This document shows, one piece after another, positions 1-7,877 of a stretch of DNA of 64,000 nt; position 1 is the stretch's first letter; each line of letters begins with the position of its first letter. Below the pieces are notes generated by a model. It did not search any database. It was not told the DNA's origin and saw only the letters and a list, made by a program, of their open reading frames with translations. The stretch lies in NCBI GenBank assembly GCA_018883785.1, contig JAHLFO010000111.1:1-64000 (forward strand). Direction: 5' to 3'. Source of the stretch: Candidatus Bacteroides intestinipullorum (GTDB taxonomy: Bacteria > Bacteroidota > Bacteroidia > Bacteroidales > Bacteroidaceae). A program made the translations under genes and the position numbers.

Positions 1-72
1 AACATAAACAAACTTTGATAATTGACATATCTCTTTATGATATTCAAATAACAAATTTATCATATCCGCCAT
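1..72 (-). CDS. Start of an unidentified gene, cut by the window edge
   Basis: An open frame begins with ATG at position 72 on the minus strand and stays open for 24 codons to the window edge (it begins MADMINLLFEYHKE). A purine-rich AAAAGG lies about 6 bases before the ATG, a plausible ribosome binding site. It follows the RhuM-Fic gene by 99 bases in the same direction, so it may belong to the restriction operon. The 24 residues are too few to assign a family. hsdS or hsdR would be expected near here, but nothing visible proves either. Confidence 0.45.
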   Translation of the reverse strand, partial: MADMINLLFEYHKEICQLSKFVYV

Positions 73-101
73 TTTTACCTTTTGCAATGTTTCATTTGAG
101 T

Positions 102-133
102 CAATACTTCGGTAAATCTTTACCAAAGTATTG
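102..133. repeat. Inverted repeat after the Fic gene
   Basis: Fifteen-base arms (CAATACTTCGGTAAA and its complement with one mismatch) face each other across a 2-base loop, between the end of the Fic gene and the next start. There is no run of T on the minus strand after it, so it is not a standard intrinsic terminator. It could be an mRNA hairpin or a protein-binding dyad. Confidence 0.5.
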
Positions 134-171
134 ATCTTAATAAGTAATTATTATAAAGGCAATTATTCGAT

Positions 172-1158
172 TTACATTTCCAACTTCCAGGTATTTCTGT
201 TTATCAGATTCACCACCACCTTTACCATCACATCTTTTTCCTCCGTGCGGCTTTCGGCAATCATCAACGTGAGGGCGACAAGGGTGTTGTCGGCTATGCG
301 TTTCGTACCGTCCGGATTATAGAGGATACCGTTGCCTGCCATAAACCATAAGAAGAGCGTGGCGGCAATGCGTTTATTGCCATCGCTGAACGAATGATTC
401 TTAGTTACGAGATAAAGCAGCATGGCGGCTTTTTCTTCTACTGACGGATAGAGGTCTTGTCCGCCAAATGTCTGGTATATCTGCCCGATGGAACTCTTGA
501 ACGAATCATCTTTCTCGTGAGCAAACCATTGGCTTCCGCCAAACTTGGCTTTCAGTTCTTCAATAGCCCGCATAGCTCCCTCGTAAGTGGCATGAAACTT
601 TGCTTCGTTCGTAGTCTGATCTACCGTCAGTTGTTGATAATCGTACTTATCCAATGTATCGAGGGCATAAGTATAATCAGAAACCACTTCTACCAGATTG
701 AGGGCATCATCGGCAGTCAATGTTTCTTGTGCCTTGACCGTCCTGCCTAAGACGGCGACCAGCTGTTTCAGTTCCGTATAGCGTTGTTCCGTCAAAGCTT
801 TATTGACGGCATAGCCTTTCACCAGATACTCTTTCAACACTCTATTTGCCCAAATGCGAAATTGCGTGCCGCGCTGGCTTTTTACACGATAGCCTACGGA
901 GATGATGACATCAAGAGAATAAAAAGCAACCGACTGTTTCACTCCATCAACACGCAAAAAATGCGTGTTGTTCTTTTTCTCCAACTCATTTTCAGAAAAC
1001 ACATTATTGATGTGCTTTCTTATGGTCTTTTCATCCCTTTCGAATAATGCTGCCATTTGATTGGCAGATAACCATACCGTGTCATTCTCCAATTTCACAT
1101 CAATGGCTGTCTTTCCATCTTTCGTCTGATAGATTACAATCTTGTCATTCAAGTCCAT
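172..1158 (-). CDS. RhuM-domain Fic/Doc family protein
   Basis: The 328-residue protein has an N-terminal RhuM-type domain (about residues 8-115, with SANQMAALFERDEKTIRKH and a Y-S-L-D-V-I-I-S-VGYRV core) and a C-terminal Fic/Doc fold. The Fic motif is H255-SFSDGNKR263, the Doc-like form with K after GN rather than the HPFxxGNGR of classical AMP-transferring Fic proteins. Doc-type members phosphorylate EF-Tu, so AMP transfer should not be assumed here. The first codons overlap the last 14 bases of hsdM, so the two are translationally linked. Genes of this kind are often found inside type I restriction operons, where they may act as an accessory toxin or modifier; that role is an inference. 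No antitoxin-like inhibitory helix is evident to me. Confidence 0.85.
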   Translation of the reverse strand: MDLNDKIVIYQTKDGKTAIDVKLENDTVWLSANQMAALFERDEKTIRKHINNVFSENELEKKNNTHFLRVDGVKQSVAFYSLDVIISVGYRVKSQRGTQFRIWANRVLKEYLVKGYAVNKALTEQRYTELKQLVAVLGRTVKAQETLTADDALNLVEVVSDYTYALDTLDKYDYQQLTVDQTTNEAKFHATYEGAMRAIEELKAKFGGSQWFAHEKDDSFKSSIGQIYQTFGGQDLYPSVEEKAAMLLYLVTKNHSFSDGNKRIAATLFLWFMAGNGILYNPDGTKRIADNTLVALTLMIAESRTEEKDVMVKVVVNLINRNTWKLEM

Positions 1159-2710
1159 ACCCCAACTCTTTAAACAGGTTCAACAACTCCTTTTTGCTTT
1201 CTTCCTCTTCGCGGAGCAATTCTTGCATCTCGCTTTGCAGTTGCTTCATCTTTGTGTCGAAGTCAATGCCTTCATCCCGGTTCTTGAACTCGATGTATTT
1301 GCTGGGCACGAGCGACCAACCTTTTGCTTCGATTTCTTCCAATGTGGCAGAATAACAATATTCGGGAACATTGCGATAAGTTTGTTCATAGCCTTCGCGT
1401 TGCCAGTTATGGAAGTTTTCGGCTATCTGTGCAATCTGTTCCCCGGAGAACTGGATATATTTCTTCTCGAACGGTTCTCCCCATTGACGTAAGTCGATAA
1501 ACAAAACCTCATTTTCTCGGTTGCGGTAGTTCACCAATTCGCCGTTCTGCTCTACCGTACGGGCTTTGCGGTTGCCTGCCAATATCCAAAGTGTAACGCT
1601 GATATCCGTAGAGTAGAACATATTCCGGGGGAGAATTACAATGGCTTCCACCAAATGGTTCTTCAATAGTTGGCGACGTATGTTCAATTCTGTACCATCG
1701 CCGCTCAACGCACCGTTGGCAAGCAGAAAGCCCGCCATGCCATTGGCAGACAGTTTAGATACGATATTCAGAATCCATCCATAGTTGGCGTTACTCGTGG
1801 GCGGCACGTCATAACCGTGCCAACGCGGGTCGTTGGTCAATTCGTTTTCCGCCCGCCATGCCTTTTGGTTGAAAGGCGGATTTGCCATGATGAAGTCCGC
1901 TTTCAAGTCCTTGTGTTGGTCGTCATGGAACGTATCGGCAGCCTTTTCGCCCAAGTTGCAGGCTATGCCACGGATGGCAAGATTCATCTTCGCCAACTTA
2001 TATGTCGTGTTGGTGTATTCCTGTCCATATACGGAAATGTCTTTCTTGTTGCCGTGGTGTGCCTCAATAAATTTCATGCTCTGTACGAACATGCCGCCGG
2101 AACCGCAACAAGGGTCATAAATCTTGCCCCGGTAAGGCTGTATCATTTCCGCTATCAGGTTGACTATCGTCTTGGGCGTATAATACTCCCCTTTACCTTT
2201 TCCTTCGGCTATGGCAAACTTGCCCAAGAAATATTCGTAGACACGTCCAATTAAGTCGTGTTCCTTGTCTTTCTGTGTATCAATCTTGCCGATAACGTCC
2301 AGCAGGCTTGCCAATTTAGTGCGGTCAAGCCCCAAGCTAGAATAATAATTGCTTGGCAAAGCTCCTTTCAATGTCGGGTTGTCTTTCTCTACTTGCGCCA
2401 AAGCAGCATCTATCTTGATGGCAATGTCGTTCTGTTTGGCATTTTCTATCAGATAGTCCCAGCGGCTTATCTCGTTTAGGTAGAAAACATTCTTGGCATT
2501 ATAAAATACGGGCTGTTCAACGAACGCTTCCTTGCCGTCTGCTATCAGTTCGTTGCGGCGTTCCACAAAGCGGTCGTAGGCATATTTCAGGAATATCAGA
2601 CTCAATACCACATGCTTATATTCCGAAGGTTCAACAGACCCGCGTAATTTATTCGCCGAATCCCAAAGGGTTTCTTCTATGCTCTTTTCTTTCTGCTGTT
2701 TCTTTGCCAT
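1145..2710 (-). CDS. hsdM: Type I restriction-modification methyltransferase subunit HsdM
   Basis: This 521-residue protein is the modification subunit of a type I restriction-modification enzyme. It transfers a methyl group from S-adenosylmethionine to adenine in the site chosen by HsdS. The N-terminal HsdM helical domain spans about residues 10-150. The N6-adenine methylase domain follows, with the AdoMet-binding loop D199-PCCGSGG and the catalytic N277-PPF280. Length is normal for the family. The gene starts 4 bases after a remnant of an HTH regulator and overlaps the RhuM-Fic gene at its 3' end. HsdS and HsdR are not in the window and are presumably to the left. A TATATTTG element at 2849-2856 could drive it. 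Confidence 0.95.
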   Translation of the reverse strand: MAKKQQKEKSIEETLWDSANKLRGSVEPSEYKHVVLSLIFLKYAYDRFVERRNELIADGKEAFVEQPVFYNAKNVFYLNEISRWDYLIENAKQNDIAIKIDAALAQVEKDNPTLKGALPSNYYSSLGLDRTKLASLLDVIGKIDTQKDKEHDLIGRVYEYFLGKFAIAEGKGKGEYYTPKTIVNLIAEMIQPYRGKIYDPCCGSGGMFVQSMKFIEAHHGNKKDISVYGQEYTNTTYKLAKMNLAIRGIACNLGEKAADTFHDDQHKDLKADFIMANPPFNQKAWRAENELTNDPRWHGYDVPPTSNANYGWILNIVSKLSANGMAGFLLANGALSGDGTELNIRRQLLKNHLVEAIVILPRNMFYSTDISVTLWILAGNRKARTVEQNGELVNYRNRENEVLFIDLRQWGEPFEKKYIQFSGEQIAQIAENFHNWQREGYEQTYRNVPEYCYSATLEEIEAKGWSLVPSKYIEFKNRDEGIDFDTKMKQLQSEMQELLREEEESKKELLNLFKELGYGLE

Positions 2711-2714
2711 GACC

Positions 2715-2840
2715 TTATTCTTCTATCCCGTTATTAATCAATCTTCTCGCATCTACATTCAATATGGAACCTATTCCCACCAACATCTCCAAGGATGGAT
2801 GACTCGTATTGAAACACCAGCGTGAAACGAATAGATTAAT
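2715..2840 (-). pseudogene. Remnant of an HTH (XRE-type) regulator before hsdM
   Basis: About 41 codons ending 4 bases before hsdM read INLFVSRWCFNTSHPSLEML and continue VGIGSILNVDARRLINN. This matches the last third of Cro/CI-type HTH regulators (the usual pattern is a Trp or Tyr, then a PSLexL segment, then LnVdxrxLi). The frame continues upstream to about 2978, but that part shows no HTH helices, and a promoter-like element sits at the break. Small XRE regulators commonly precede hsdM in this phylum, so this is probably the tail of one whose 5' half was lost. A shorter functional peptide cannot be excluded. Confidence 0.5.
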
Positions 2841-2848
2841 GCTATTTG

Positions 2849-2856
2849 CAAATATA
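2849..2856 (-). promoter_or_regulatory. Possible -7 element for hsdM
   Basis: The minus strand reads TATATTTG, matching the Bacteroides -7 consensus TAnnTTTG. The predicted start of transcription is near 2842, giving a leader of about 130 bases that contains the HTH remnant. No clear -33 TTTG is seen. Confidence 0.35.
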
Positions 2857-2980
2857 GATATAATCTTCGGGATTCTACACTGCCAGAATAAAGAAAACAT
2901 TTTTTCCAGAGGCAAAAGATGAGAAATATAGTGCCAAAGATGGAGGCGAAAAGACATATTGGATACATGGCTAAGCATCC

Positions 2981-3026
2981 AATAATAAATGGCAAAGCAT
3001 CCTTGCTTCTATGGCCATTTATTATT
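2981..3026. repeat. Perfect 13-bp inverted repeat
   Basis: AATAATAAATGGC (2981-2993) and its exact complement (3014-3026) flank a 20-base loop, in A+T-rich sequence with no gene. The element lies between the tRNA-Phe terminator and the hsdM leader, so it may mark the edge of the restriction island. There is no T-run to make it a clear terminator. Confidence 0.6.
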
Positions 3027-3072
3027 GCTTCCTGACTATGTCAGACTCTTTTAGGGTTTTTGCGTCCTACGA

Positions 3073-3113
3073 GAAAACAAAAACTCCCGATTTCGTTTGG
3101 AAATCAGGAGTTT
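3073..3113 (-). terminator. Terminator of tRNA-Phe
   Basis: On the minus strand, AACTCC-GATTTC arms pair across a short loop (3081-3113) and are followed by TTTTTG. It lies 25 bases after the tRNA-Phe gene. Confidence 0.75.
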
Positions 3114-3137
3114 ACTGCTAATTGCTTTTCTTCAAAG

Positions 3138-3210
3138 TGGTGCCACCAGGAATCGAACCGGGGACACAAGGATTTTCAGTCCTTTGCTCTACCAACTGAG
3201 CTATGGCACC
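3138..3210 (-). tRNA. tRNA-Phe (GAA)
   Basis: The 73-nucleotide cloverleaf has a GGTGCCA/TGGCACC acceptor stem, a D arm with AGCTCAGTTGG, an anticodon loop CTGAAAA giving GAA, and a T arm with GGTTCGAATCC. The discriminator base is A. CCA is not encoded, as is usual in Bacteroidales. A strong promoter lies just upstream at 3232-3263. Confidence 0.97.
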
Positions 3211-3231
3211 GTTGTTTCTCGTTTGCGGGTG

Positions 3232-3263
3232 CAAAGGTATGTACTTTTTCTGAATGCTCCAAA
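3232..3263 (-). promoter_or_regulatory. Promoter of tRNA-Phe
   Basis: On the minus strand, a -33 TTTG (3260-3263) and a -7 TACCTTTG (3232-3239) are separated by 20 bases. This is the full Bacteroides sigma-ABfr promoter form. Confidence 0.85.
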
Positions 3264-3282
3264 CTTTTTGAGAAAAAAGTGC

Positions 3283-3316
3283 AAAAAAATGCCGTTTTTG
3301 TGAGAAACGGCATTTT
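3283..3316 (-). terminator. Terminator of mdh
   Basis: On the minus strand, AATGCCGTTT pairs with its complement around a 7-base loop (3288-3314) and is followed by seven T residues. It lies 20 bases after the mdh stop codon. Confidence 0.85.
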
Positions 3317-3336
3317 CAGTATGTTTAGAGGGGCTA

Positions 3337-4338
3337 TTAGTCGATATTCGGGTTGATGCTATGCCAATCCTTGATGGCGGGCAGCACGCCCATTTCGATC
3401 ACTTCGTCACGCAACGTGCAGAGGTGAGCATAGCTCTTCTTCAGGTCTTCCATTTCCTCGGGAGTACCGATAACCTCTTCGTAAGCACAACCATTCTTTG
3501 TGATAGTCACTTCCATAGCCATCATGATGTGGTCGAAGCCCTGGAAAGAGCAATAACGACCGGCAGGCCAGTTGAACGGTTTGCCACCCATGGCAGCTGC
3601 AATCATCTCTACAGAGACATAAGCCGGGCTTTGGAAAGAAGAGCGACCGCGCAGGGCAATGATGTTGGAACCACCCTTCGTAACCTTCTGCTGGATTTCA
3701 GCCCACTGCTCTTTCGTCAACTCGGGCGTGCCGATGATGTCCGTCAAAGGCTTGCCATCAACAGTTGCCGTAGAAGCAAATACAGCCATCTGTTCGCCGT
3801 GGCCACCATAAGTGCGGCAGTTCTGGATCTTGTCGGGGCTCATGTTGAAGTGCTTGGCCAGTTCGCTGCGCAGACGAGTGCTGTCCAAAGCAGCCAACGT
3901 GGTAACCTGGCTGGGTTTCAAACCTGAGTAAAGCAGCGTGATCAAACCGGTGATGTCGGCCGGGTTGAAGATCACAACCACATGCTTCACATCCGGGCAG
4001 TAAGCCTTCAGATTCTTACCGAGCTCTTCGGCAATAGCAGCGTTGCCCTTCAGCAGGTCTTCGCGAGTCATGCCAGCCTTACGAGCTGCACCACCCGAAG
4101 AGATAACGTATTTGGCATCGGTCAAAGCTTCTTTGATGTCAGAAGTGAAAGTCAGGTTCACTCCCTCGAAGCCGCAGTGGAACATTTCCTCGGCAACACC
4201 TTCCAAACCCGGAGCATAGGGGTCATACAGGCAGATGTTCGGAGTCAGGTGCATCATAATGGCTGTCTGAGCCATGTTGGAACCAATCATGCCGGCTGCA
4301 CCGACAATTGTCAATTTGTCATTTGTAAGAAATTCCAT
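3337..4338 (-). CDS. mdh: Malate dehydrogenase
   Basis: This 333-residue cytosolic enzyme interconverts malate and oxaloacetate with NAD. In Bacteroides it lies on the reductive branch leading to fumarate and succinate. The Rossmann loop is GAAGMIGSN (residues 13-21). The substrate loop RKAGMTR (86-92) is the RKPGMTR-type sequence of malate rather than lactate dehydrogenases. N125, R155 and the catalytic H180 (in TYGGHGEQM) are in place. The length is normal. The gene is monocistronic, with its own promoter (4395-4402) and terminator. Confidence 0.94.
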   Translation of the reverse strand: MEFLTNDKLTIVGAAGMIGSNMAQTAIMMHLTPNICLYDPYAPGLEGVAEEMFHCGFEGVNLTFTSDIKEALTDAKYVISSGGAARKAGMTREDLLKGNAAIAEELGKNLKAYCPDVKHVVVIFNPADITGLITLLYSGLKPSQVTTLAALDSTRLRSELAKHFNMSPDKIQNCRTYGGHGEQMAVFASTATVDGKPLTDIIGTPELTKEQWAEIQQKVTKGGSNIIALRGRSSFQSPAYVSVEMIAAAMGGKPFNWPAGRYCSFQGFDHIMMAMEVTITKNGCAYEEVIGTPEEMEDLKKSYAHLCTLRDEVIEMGVLPAIKDWHSINPNID

Positions 4339-4394
4339 AACTATTATAATTTAAAAGTTGGATAATAATATGTCTCGTTTTTGTTATGATGCTG

Positions 4395-4402
4395 CAAAGA
4401 TA
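4395..4402 (-). promoter_or_regulatory. -7 element for mdh
   Basis: The minus strand reads TATCTTTG 56 bases before the mdh start. No convincing -33 element is visible. Confidence 0.6.
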
Positions 4403-4480
4403 ATCCTTTCTTGCGAGATTTGTTCTGTCGGAATGGTTATATTTTATTGCAGAAAGTTATCTTACATATACGATTTACGC

Positions 4481-4488
4481 TATCTTTG
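4481..4488 (+). promoter_or_regulatory. -7 element for the S1/CvfB-like gene
   Basis: TATCTTTG lies 18 bases before the ATG at 4507, implying a leader of only about 11 bases that holds a short TTAGGAG ribosome binding site. Confidence 0.6.
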
Positions 4489-4506
4489 CCCAAAAATTAG
4501 GAGATT

Positions 4507-5343
4507 ATGGAAATCAAATTAGGACGATTTAATACGCTGAAGGTCGTGAAGGAAGTCAATTTCGGCCTTTACCTGGACGGAGGCGAAGAAGGGGAAATTC
4601 TGTTGCCCGCCCGTTATGTGCCCCAAGGCTGCAAGCCGGGCGACGAGCTGAACGTGTTTATATACCTCGACAATGAAGAGCGCTTGGTGGCCACCACCCA
4701 AACCCCACTGGCGCAAGTGGGCGAATTTGCTTTTCTGGAAGTGGCGTGGGTCAATCAATTCGGCGCTTTCCTGAACTGGGGATTGATGAAGGACCTCTTT
4801 GTCCCCTTCCGCGAACAGAAGAGCAAGATGGAGGTAGGCAGACACTACGTAGTCCATGTACATCTGGATGAAGAAAGTTTTCGCATCATGGCCTCAGCCA
4901 AAGTAGAGCATTACCTGTCGAAGGAAAAGCCTGCCTATCAAACCGGCGACAAGGTCAACCTGCTAATTTGGCAAAAAACAGACTTGGGATTCAAAGCCCT
5001 TGTGGACAACCGCCACAGCGGCTTGCTCTATGAGAATGAGCTATTCCGCCCCTTGCAAATCGGACAGCGCATGGAAGGGTATATCAAGCAAGTGCGGGAG
5101 GACGGGAAGATAGACCTTACCCTCCAAAAAGTCGGACGAGCCCGCGTCGAAGACTTCTCCACCATCCTGTTGGAGCACATCCGCACCCACGGAGGACATA
5201 CACACCTGAACGACAAGAGTCCGGCCGATGAAATCTATGGTCTGTTTGGGATCAGCAAAAAAACATTCAAGAAAGCCGTTGGCGACCTCTACAAAAGGAG
5301 ACTGATAACGGTGGATGAAGACGGCCTGACGCTGGTGCAATGA
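4507..5343 (+). CDS. CvfB-type S1 RNA-binding protein
   Basis: This 278-residue protein has tandem S1-like OB folds followed by a winged-helix tail (about residues 215-278, with GISKKTFKKAVGDLYKRRLI). That order is typical of the CvfB/YitL family, named for a Staphylococcus virulence regulator that binds RNA. The third OB segment (residues 145-210, GDKVNLLIWQKTDLGFKALV and GYIKQVREDGKIDLTL) is the most S1-like. The protein is cytosolic, with no signal peptide. The gene is monocistronic and faces the efflux operon tail to tail with a 21-base gap. Its targets in Bacteroidetes are not known to me. Confidence 0.85.
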   Translation: MEIKLGRFNTLKVVKEVNFGLYLDGGEEGEILLPARYVPQGCKPGDELNVFIYLDNEERLVATTQTPLAQVGEFAFLEVAWVNQFGAFLNWGLMKDLFVPFREQKSKMEVGRHYVVHVHLDEESFRIMASAKVEHYLSKEKPAYQTGDKVNLLIWQKTDLGFKALVDNRHSGLLYENELFRPLQIGQRMEGYIKQVREDGKIDLTLQKVGRARVEDFSTILLEHIRTHGGHTHLNDKSPADEIYGLFGISKKTFKKAVGDLYKRRLITVDEDGLTLVQ

Positions 5344-5364
5344 CCGTCTCCACCCGCCGAGGGC

Positions 5365-6711
5365 TTATTCTATCGGGATGCCCTGGTAGAAATCGAGTAT
5401 CTTCACGCGGAACAGGTATTCATACTTGGCCTGCAACTCGTCCCCCTGTGCCTTCACCAGGTTTTGCTTGGCCTCATTATATTCCACGGCATTGGCTTGG
5501 CCGCATTCATACTTCTTGCGGGTCAGGCGGAAAGCCTCATCGCTGGCCTCTGTAGCCGTCCGGCTGCTATGATACCGGCTGATGGCCGCAGCAGCATTGT
5601 ACCATGCCTGCTGGATTTCCTTGTACAAGGTCTTTTTGGCGTCATCCAGCTGCAAAGCATAGTTATCCCGTTGGAGACGGGCTGTACGAACCCTGTTGCG
5701 CGTGGACAACCGATTGAACAGGGGGACACTGAGACTAAATCCCACATATTTGCTGAAGTTGTCCTGCATCTGCTGCTTGAACGTGCGGTTGATAGTCGAA
5801 TAATAACTTGTGCCGATGCTGCCGTTCAAGCTGAGCTGCGGGTAATAGGCGCTTTGAGCTATGCGGATGCTATGCAGGCTACCCTCCAGACGGTATTTGG
5901 CGGCCTGTATGGAAGGTTTGTCTGCCAAAGCGATCTGGTAAATCTCGTCAGGCGGAGTCAAAGGAACATCTTCCACCGTCCCCCCCGGTTCTTCCACCAG
6001 AAATCCTTCCGGTGTATCCAATTCGATGAGCTGCGTCAAATCCAGGACGGCCAGACGATAGTCATTGTCTGCCTGGACAACGCTCAATTCATCCTGAGCC
6101 ACACGGGCTTTGGCCTCGGCCACTTCCGAAGGCGAAGCCTTGCCTACTTCTGCCAGTCGGCTGATACGTTCATACTGCTCGCGGCTCAATCCGGCCTGAC
6201 TAACGGCCACCTCATGCAACTCCATGTTGAAAAGCACTTGCAGGTAGGCCGAAGCGATGTTGATGGCAATGTCTTCCTTGGCTTTGGCAAGATCGGCCAG
6301 CGAAGCCTTCAGGTTCAATTTGGCCAACGCATATTCATTCGGAATTTGCATACCCGTGAAGAGCGGGATGCCGGCACTGAGCGAGAAGTTGGTGGTATTG
6401 TTATTCGTGTTGACATACACCGTGTTATATTCGCCCGTCTCTTCATCAGCCACAGCAGTCTGCGAGCGTCCCCAACTCCAGTTTTGACCGGCACTGCCAT
6501 TCAACGACGGCAGACGTGCCCACTTGGCGGTATTCACCTCCACACGGCTCTGCTCGGCCTGATTCGCCGTCTGTCGAATTGTGACATTGTGTTCGATGGC
6601 ATAGTCTATGCAGCGCTTCAACGACCATCGCTCTTGCGCCCGGGCAGTGCAGACCAAAGCTAAGGCCAGCAAAGCCATCAGGCCCTTCTTATATAAACTA
6701 TATCTGTTCAT
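5365..6711 (-). CDS. TolC family outer-membrane efflux protein
   Basis: The 448-residue precursor has a signal peptide (MNRYSLYKKGLMALLALALV, cleaved after ARA) and two homologous OEP halves rich in long helices. An example is the repeated pattern of AKAxVAQDELxxxQADNDY and ARLQRDNYALQLDDAKK. TolC trimers form the outer-membrane channel and periplasmic tunnel for tripartite pumps. It is the last gene of a five-gene operon, 27 bases after the adaptor gene, so it is the dedicated exit duct of this ABC pump. The length is normal. Confidence 0.93.
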   Translation of the reverse strand: MNRYSLYKKGLMALLALALVCTARAQERWSLKRCIDYAIEHNVTIRQTANQAEQSRVEVNTAKWARLPSLNGSAGQNWSWGRSQTAVADEETGEYNTVYVNTNNNTTNFSLSAGIPLFTGMQIPNEYALAKLNLKASLADLAKAKEDIAINIASAYLQVLFNMELHEVAVSQAGLSREQYERISRLAEVGKASPSEVAEAKARVAQDELSVVQADNDYRLAVLDLTQLIELDTPEGFLVEEPGGTVEDVPLTPPDEIYQIALADKPSIQAAKYRLEGSLHSIRIAQSAYYPQLSLNGSIGTSYYSTINRTFKQQMQDNFSKYVGFSLSVPLFNRLSTRNRVRTARLQRDNYALQLDDAKKTLYKEIQQAWYNAAAAISRYHSSRTATEASDEAFRLTRKKYECGQANAVEYNEAKQNLVKAQGDELQAKYEYLFRVKILDFYQGIPIE

Positions 6712-6738
6712 CTGCGTTCTTACACCTTAATATTATCC

Positions 6739-7842
6739 TTATAATTCTTTCTGGCCATTCCGGATCTTGTCTTGCGCGGTGATGCCACTCTTCACTGCAA
6801 TGTGGATGCCATCACTCATGCCGACCTCTACGGGACGGCGCTCAAACTGCTGCCCGTGTATGCTGTCCGTCAATACATAAACAAAGGTCGAATCGCCGCT
6901 GAACTCCACGGCGCCTTCGGGAATGGCCAGCGTGGACTTTGCTCGCTCCAGGACAATCTCAGCATTGGCCGAATAGCCCGAACGAATCACTACCGTGTCC
7001 GGTGCCACCAACGCAGCTTTTATCTCAAACTGATTGGCTCCATTCTCCTCGATAGCTTTCGGGGCGATATACTCCAGCGAGGCATCAAACGACAGATCTT
7101 GCAAGGCACCGATAGTGATCTTCACCGGCATTCCTTCGTGTACGCGTCCCACTTCCGTCTCGTCGATGTTTCCCCGGAAAATCAAGTCATTCATGTCGGC
7201 CACCGTGGCAATGGTGGTACCGTCGTTCATGGTATTGGCCATGATGACCGAATTGCCCACTTTGACCGGCACATCCAATATCAAGCCGTCTATGGTACTG
7301 CGGATAAGGGTGCTACTGATGTCGGCACTGCTCTGTGTGATGCCGTCGCGCACGATGTCACGGTTGTCTCGGGCTGCTTGCAGTTCCTCACGGGCTTGCT
7401 GCAATTCAACACGTCCTTTCTCATATTCTTCATTGCTGATTAATCCGTCTTTATGCAAGGCTTCCAAGCGGGCGAAATCCGTTTCGGCCTGCGCACCATT
7501 GATTTCAGCCAGGCGCACACGGCTTTCTGCCGAATTGAGCGTGCCCAGTTCGGGGATAACTTTCACTTTGGCAATAACTTCGCCTTTCTTCACCGTTTGG
7601 CCGGCCTCCTTGTATAGCTCATCAATAATGCCCGAAATCTGAGGCTTGATGAGGACCTCATCGCGCGGTTCCACCTTGCCGGTAGCTACGGTGGTCTTCT
7701 GCAGGTCGGTCAGCTCCGGCGTGGCCAGATTGTAGACGGTGACTTCCGGGCGTGACTTCTGCCACAGGAAGACAAACGTCCAAATGAAGATGGCGGCAAC
7801 GGCCACCAGCAACCCGATTCTCAAATACTTCTTGGTTTTCAT
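6739..7842 (-). CDS. Periplasmic adaptor of an ABC efflux pump (MacA/HlyD type)
   Basis: This 367-residue membrane-fusion protein has one N-terminal membrane anchor (about residues 7-27). It then has a lipoyl/biotinyl-like half (PQISGIIDELYKEAGQTVKKGEVIAKV), a short helical hairpin (about 95-165), the second lipoyl half (STIDGLILDVPVKVGNSV) and beta-barrel domains. The short hairpin resembles MacA. It links the inner-membrane permeases to TolC. The gene lies between the permease genes and tolC in the operon with gaps of 35 and 27 bases. The substrate of the pump is not evident. Confidence 0.92.
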   Translation of the reverse strand: MKTKKYLRIGLLVAVAAIFIWTFVFLWQKSRPEVTVYNLATPELTDLQKTTVATGKVEPRDEVLIKPQISGIIDELYKEAGQTVKKGEVIAKVKVIPELGTLNSAESRVRLAEINGAQAETDFARLEALHKDGLISNEEYEKGRVELQQAREELQAARDNRDIVRDGITQSSADISSTLIRSTIDGLILDVPVKVGNSVIMANTMNDGTTIATVADMNDLIFRGNIDETEVGRVHEGMPVKITIGALQDLSFDASLEYIAPKAIEENGANQFEIKAALVAPDTVVIRSGYSANAEIVLERAKSTLAIPEGAVEFSGDSTFVYVLTDSIHGQQFERRPVEVGMSDGIHIAVKSGITAQDKIRNGQKEL

Positions 7843-7877
7843 ACGTTCTTATACTTGTTTATGGTTTATTATTTTGA

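Noticed and set aside
2841-2978. Upstream part of the frame that contains the HTH remnant
   Set aside because: No HTH helices, no ribosome binding site, and composition unlike coding sequence. Only the last 41 codons look protein-like.
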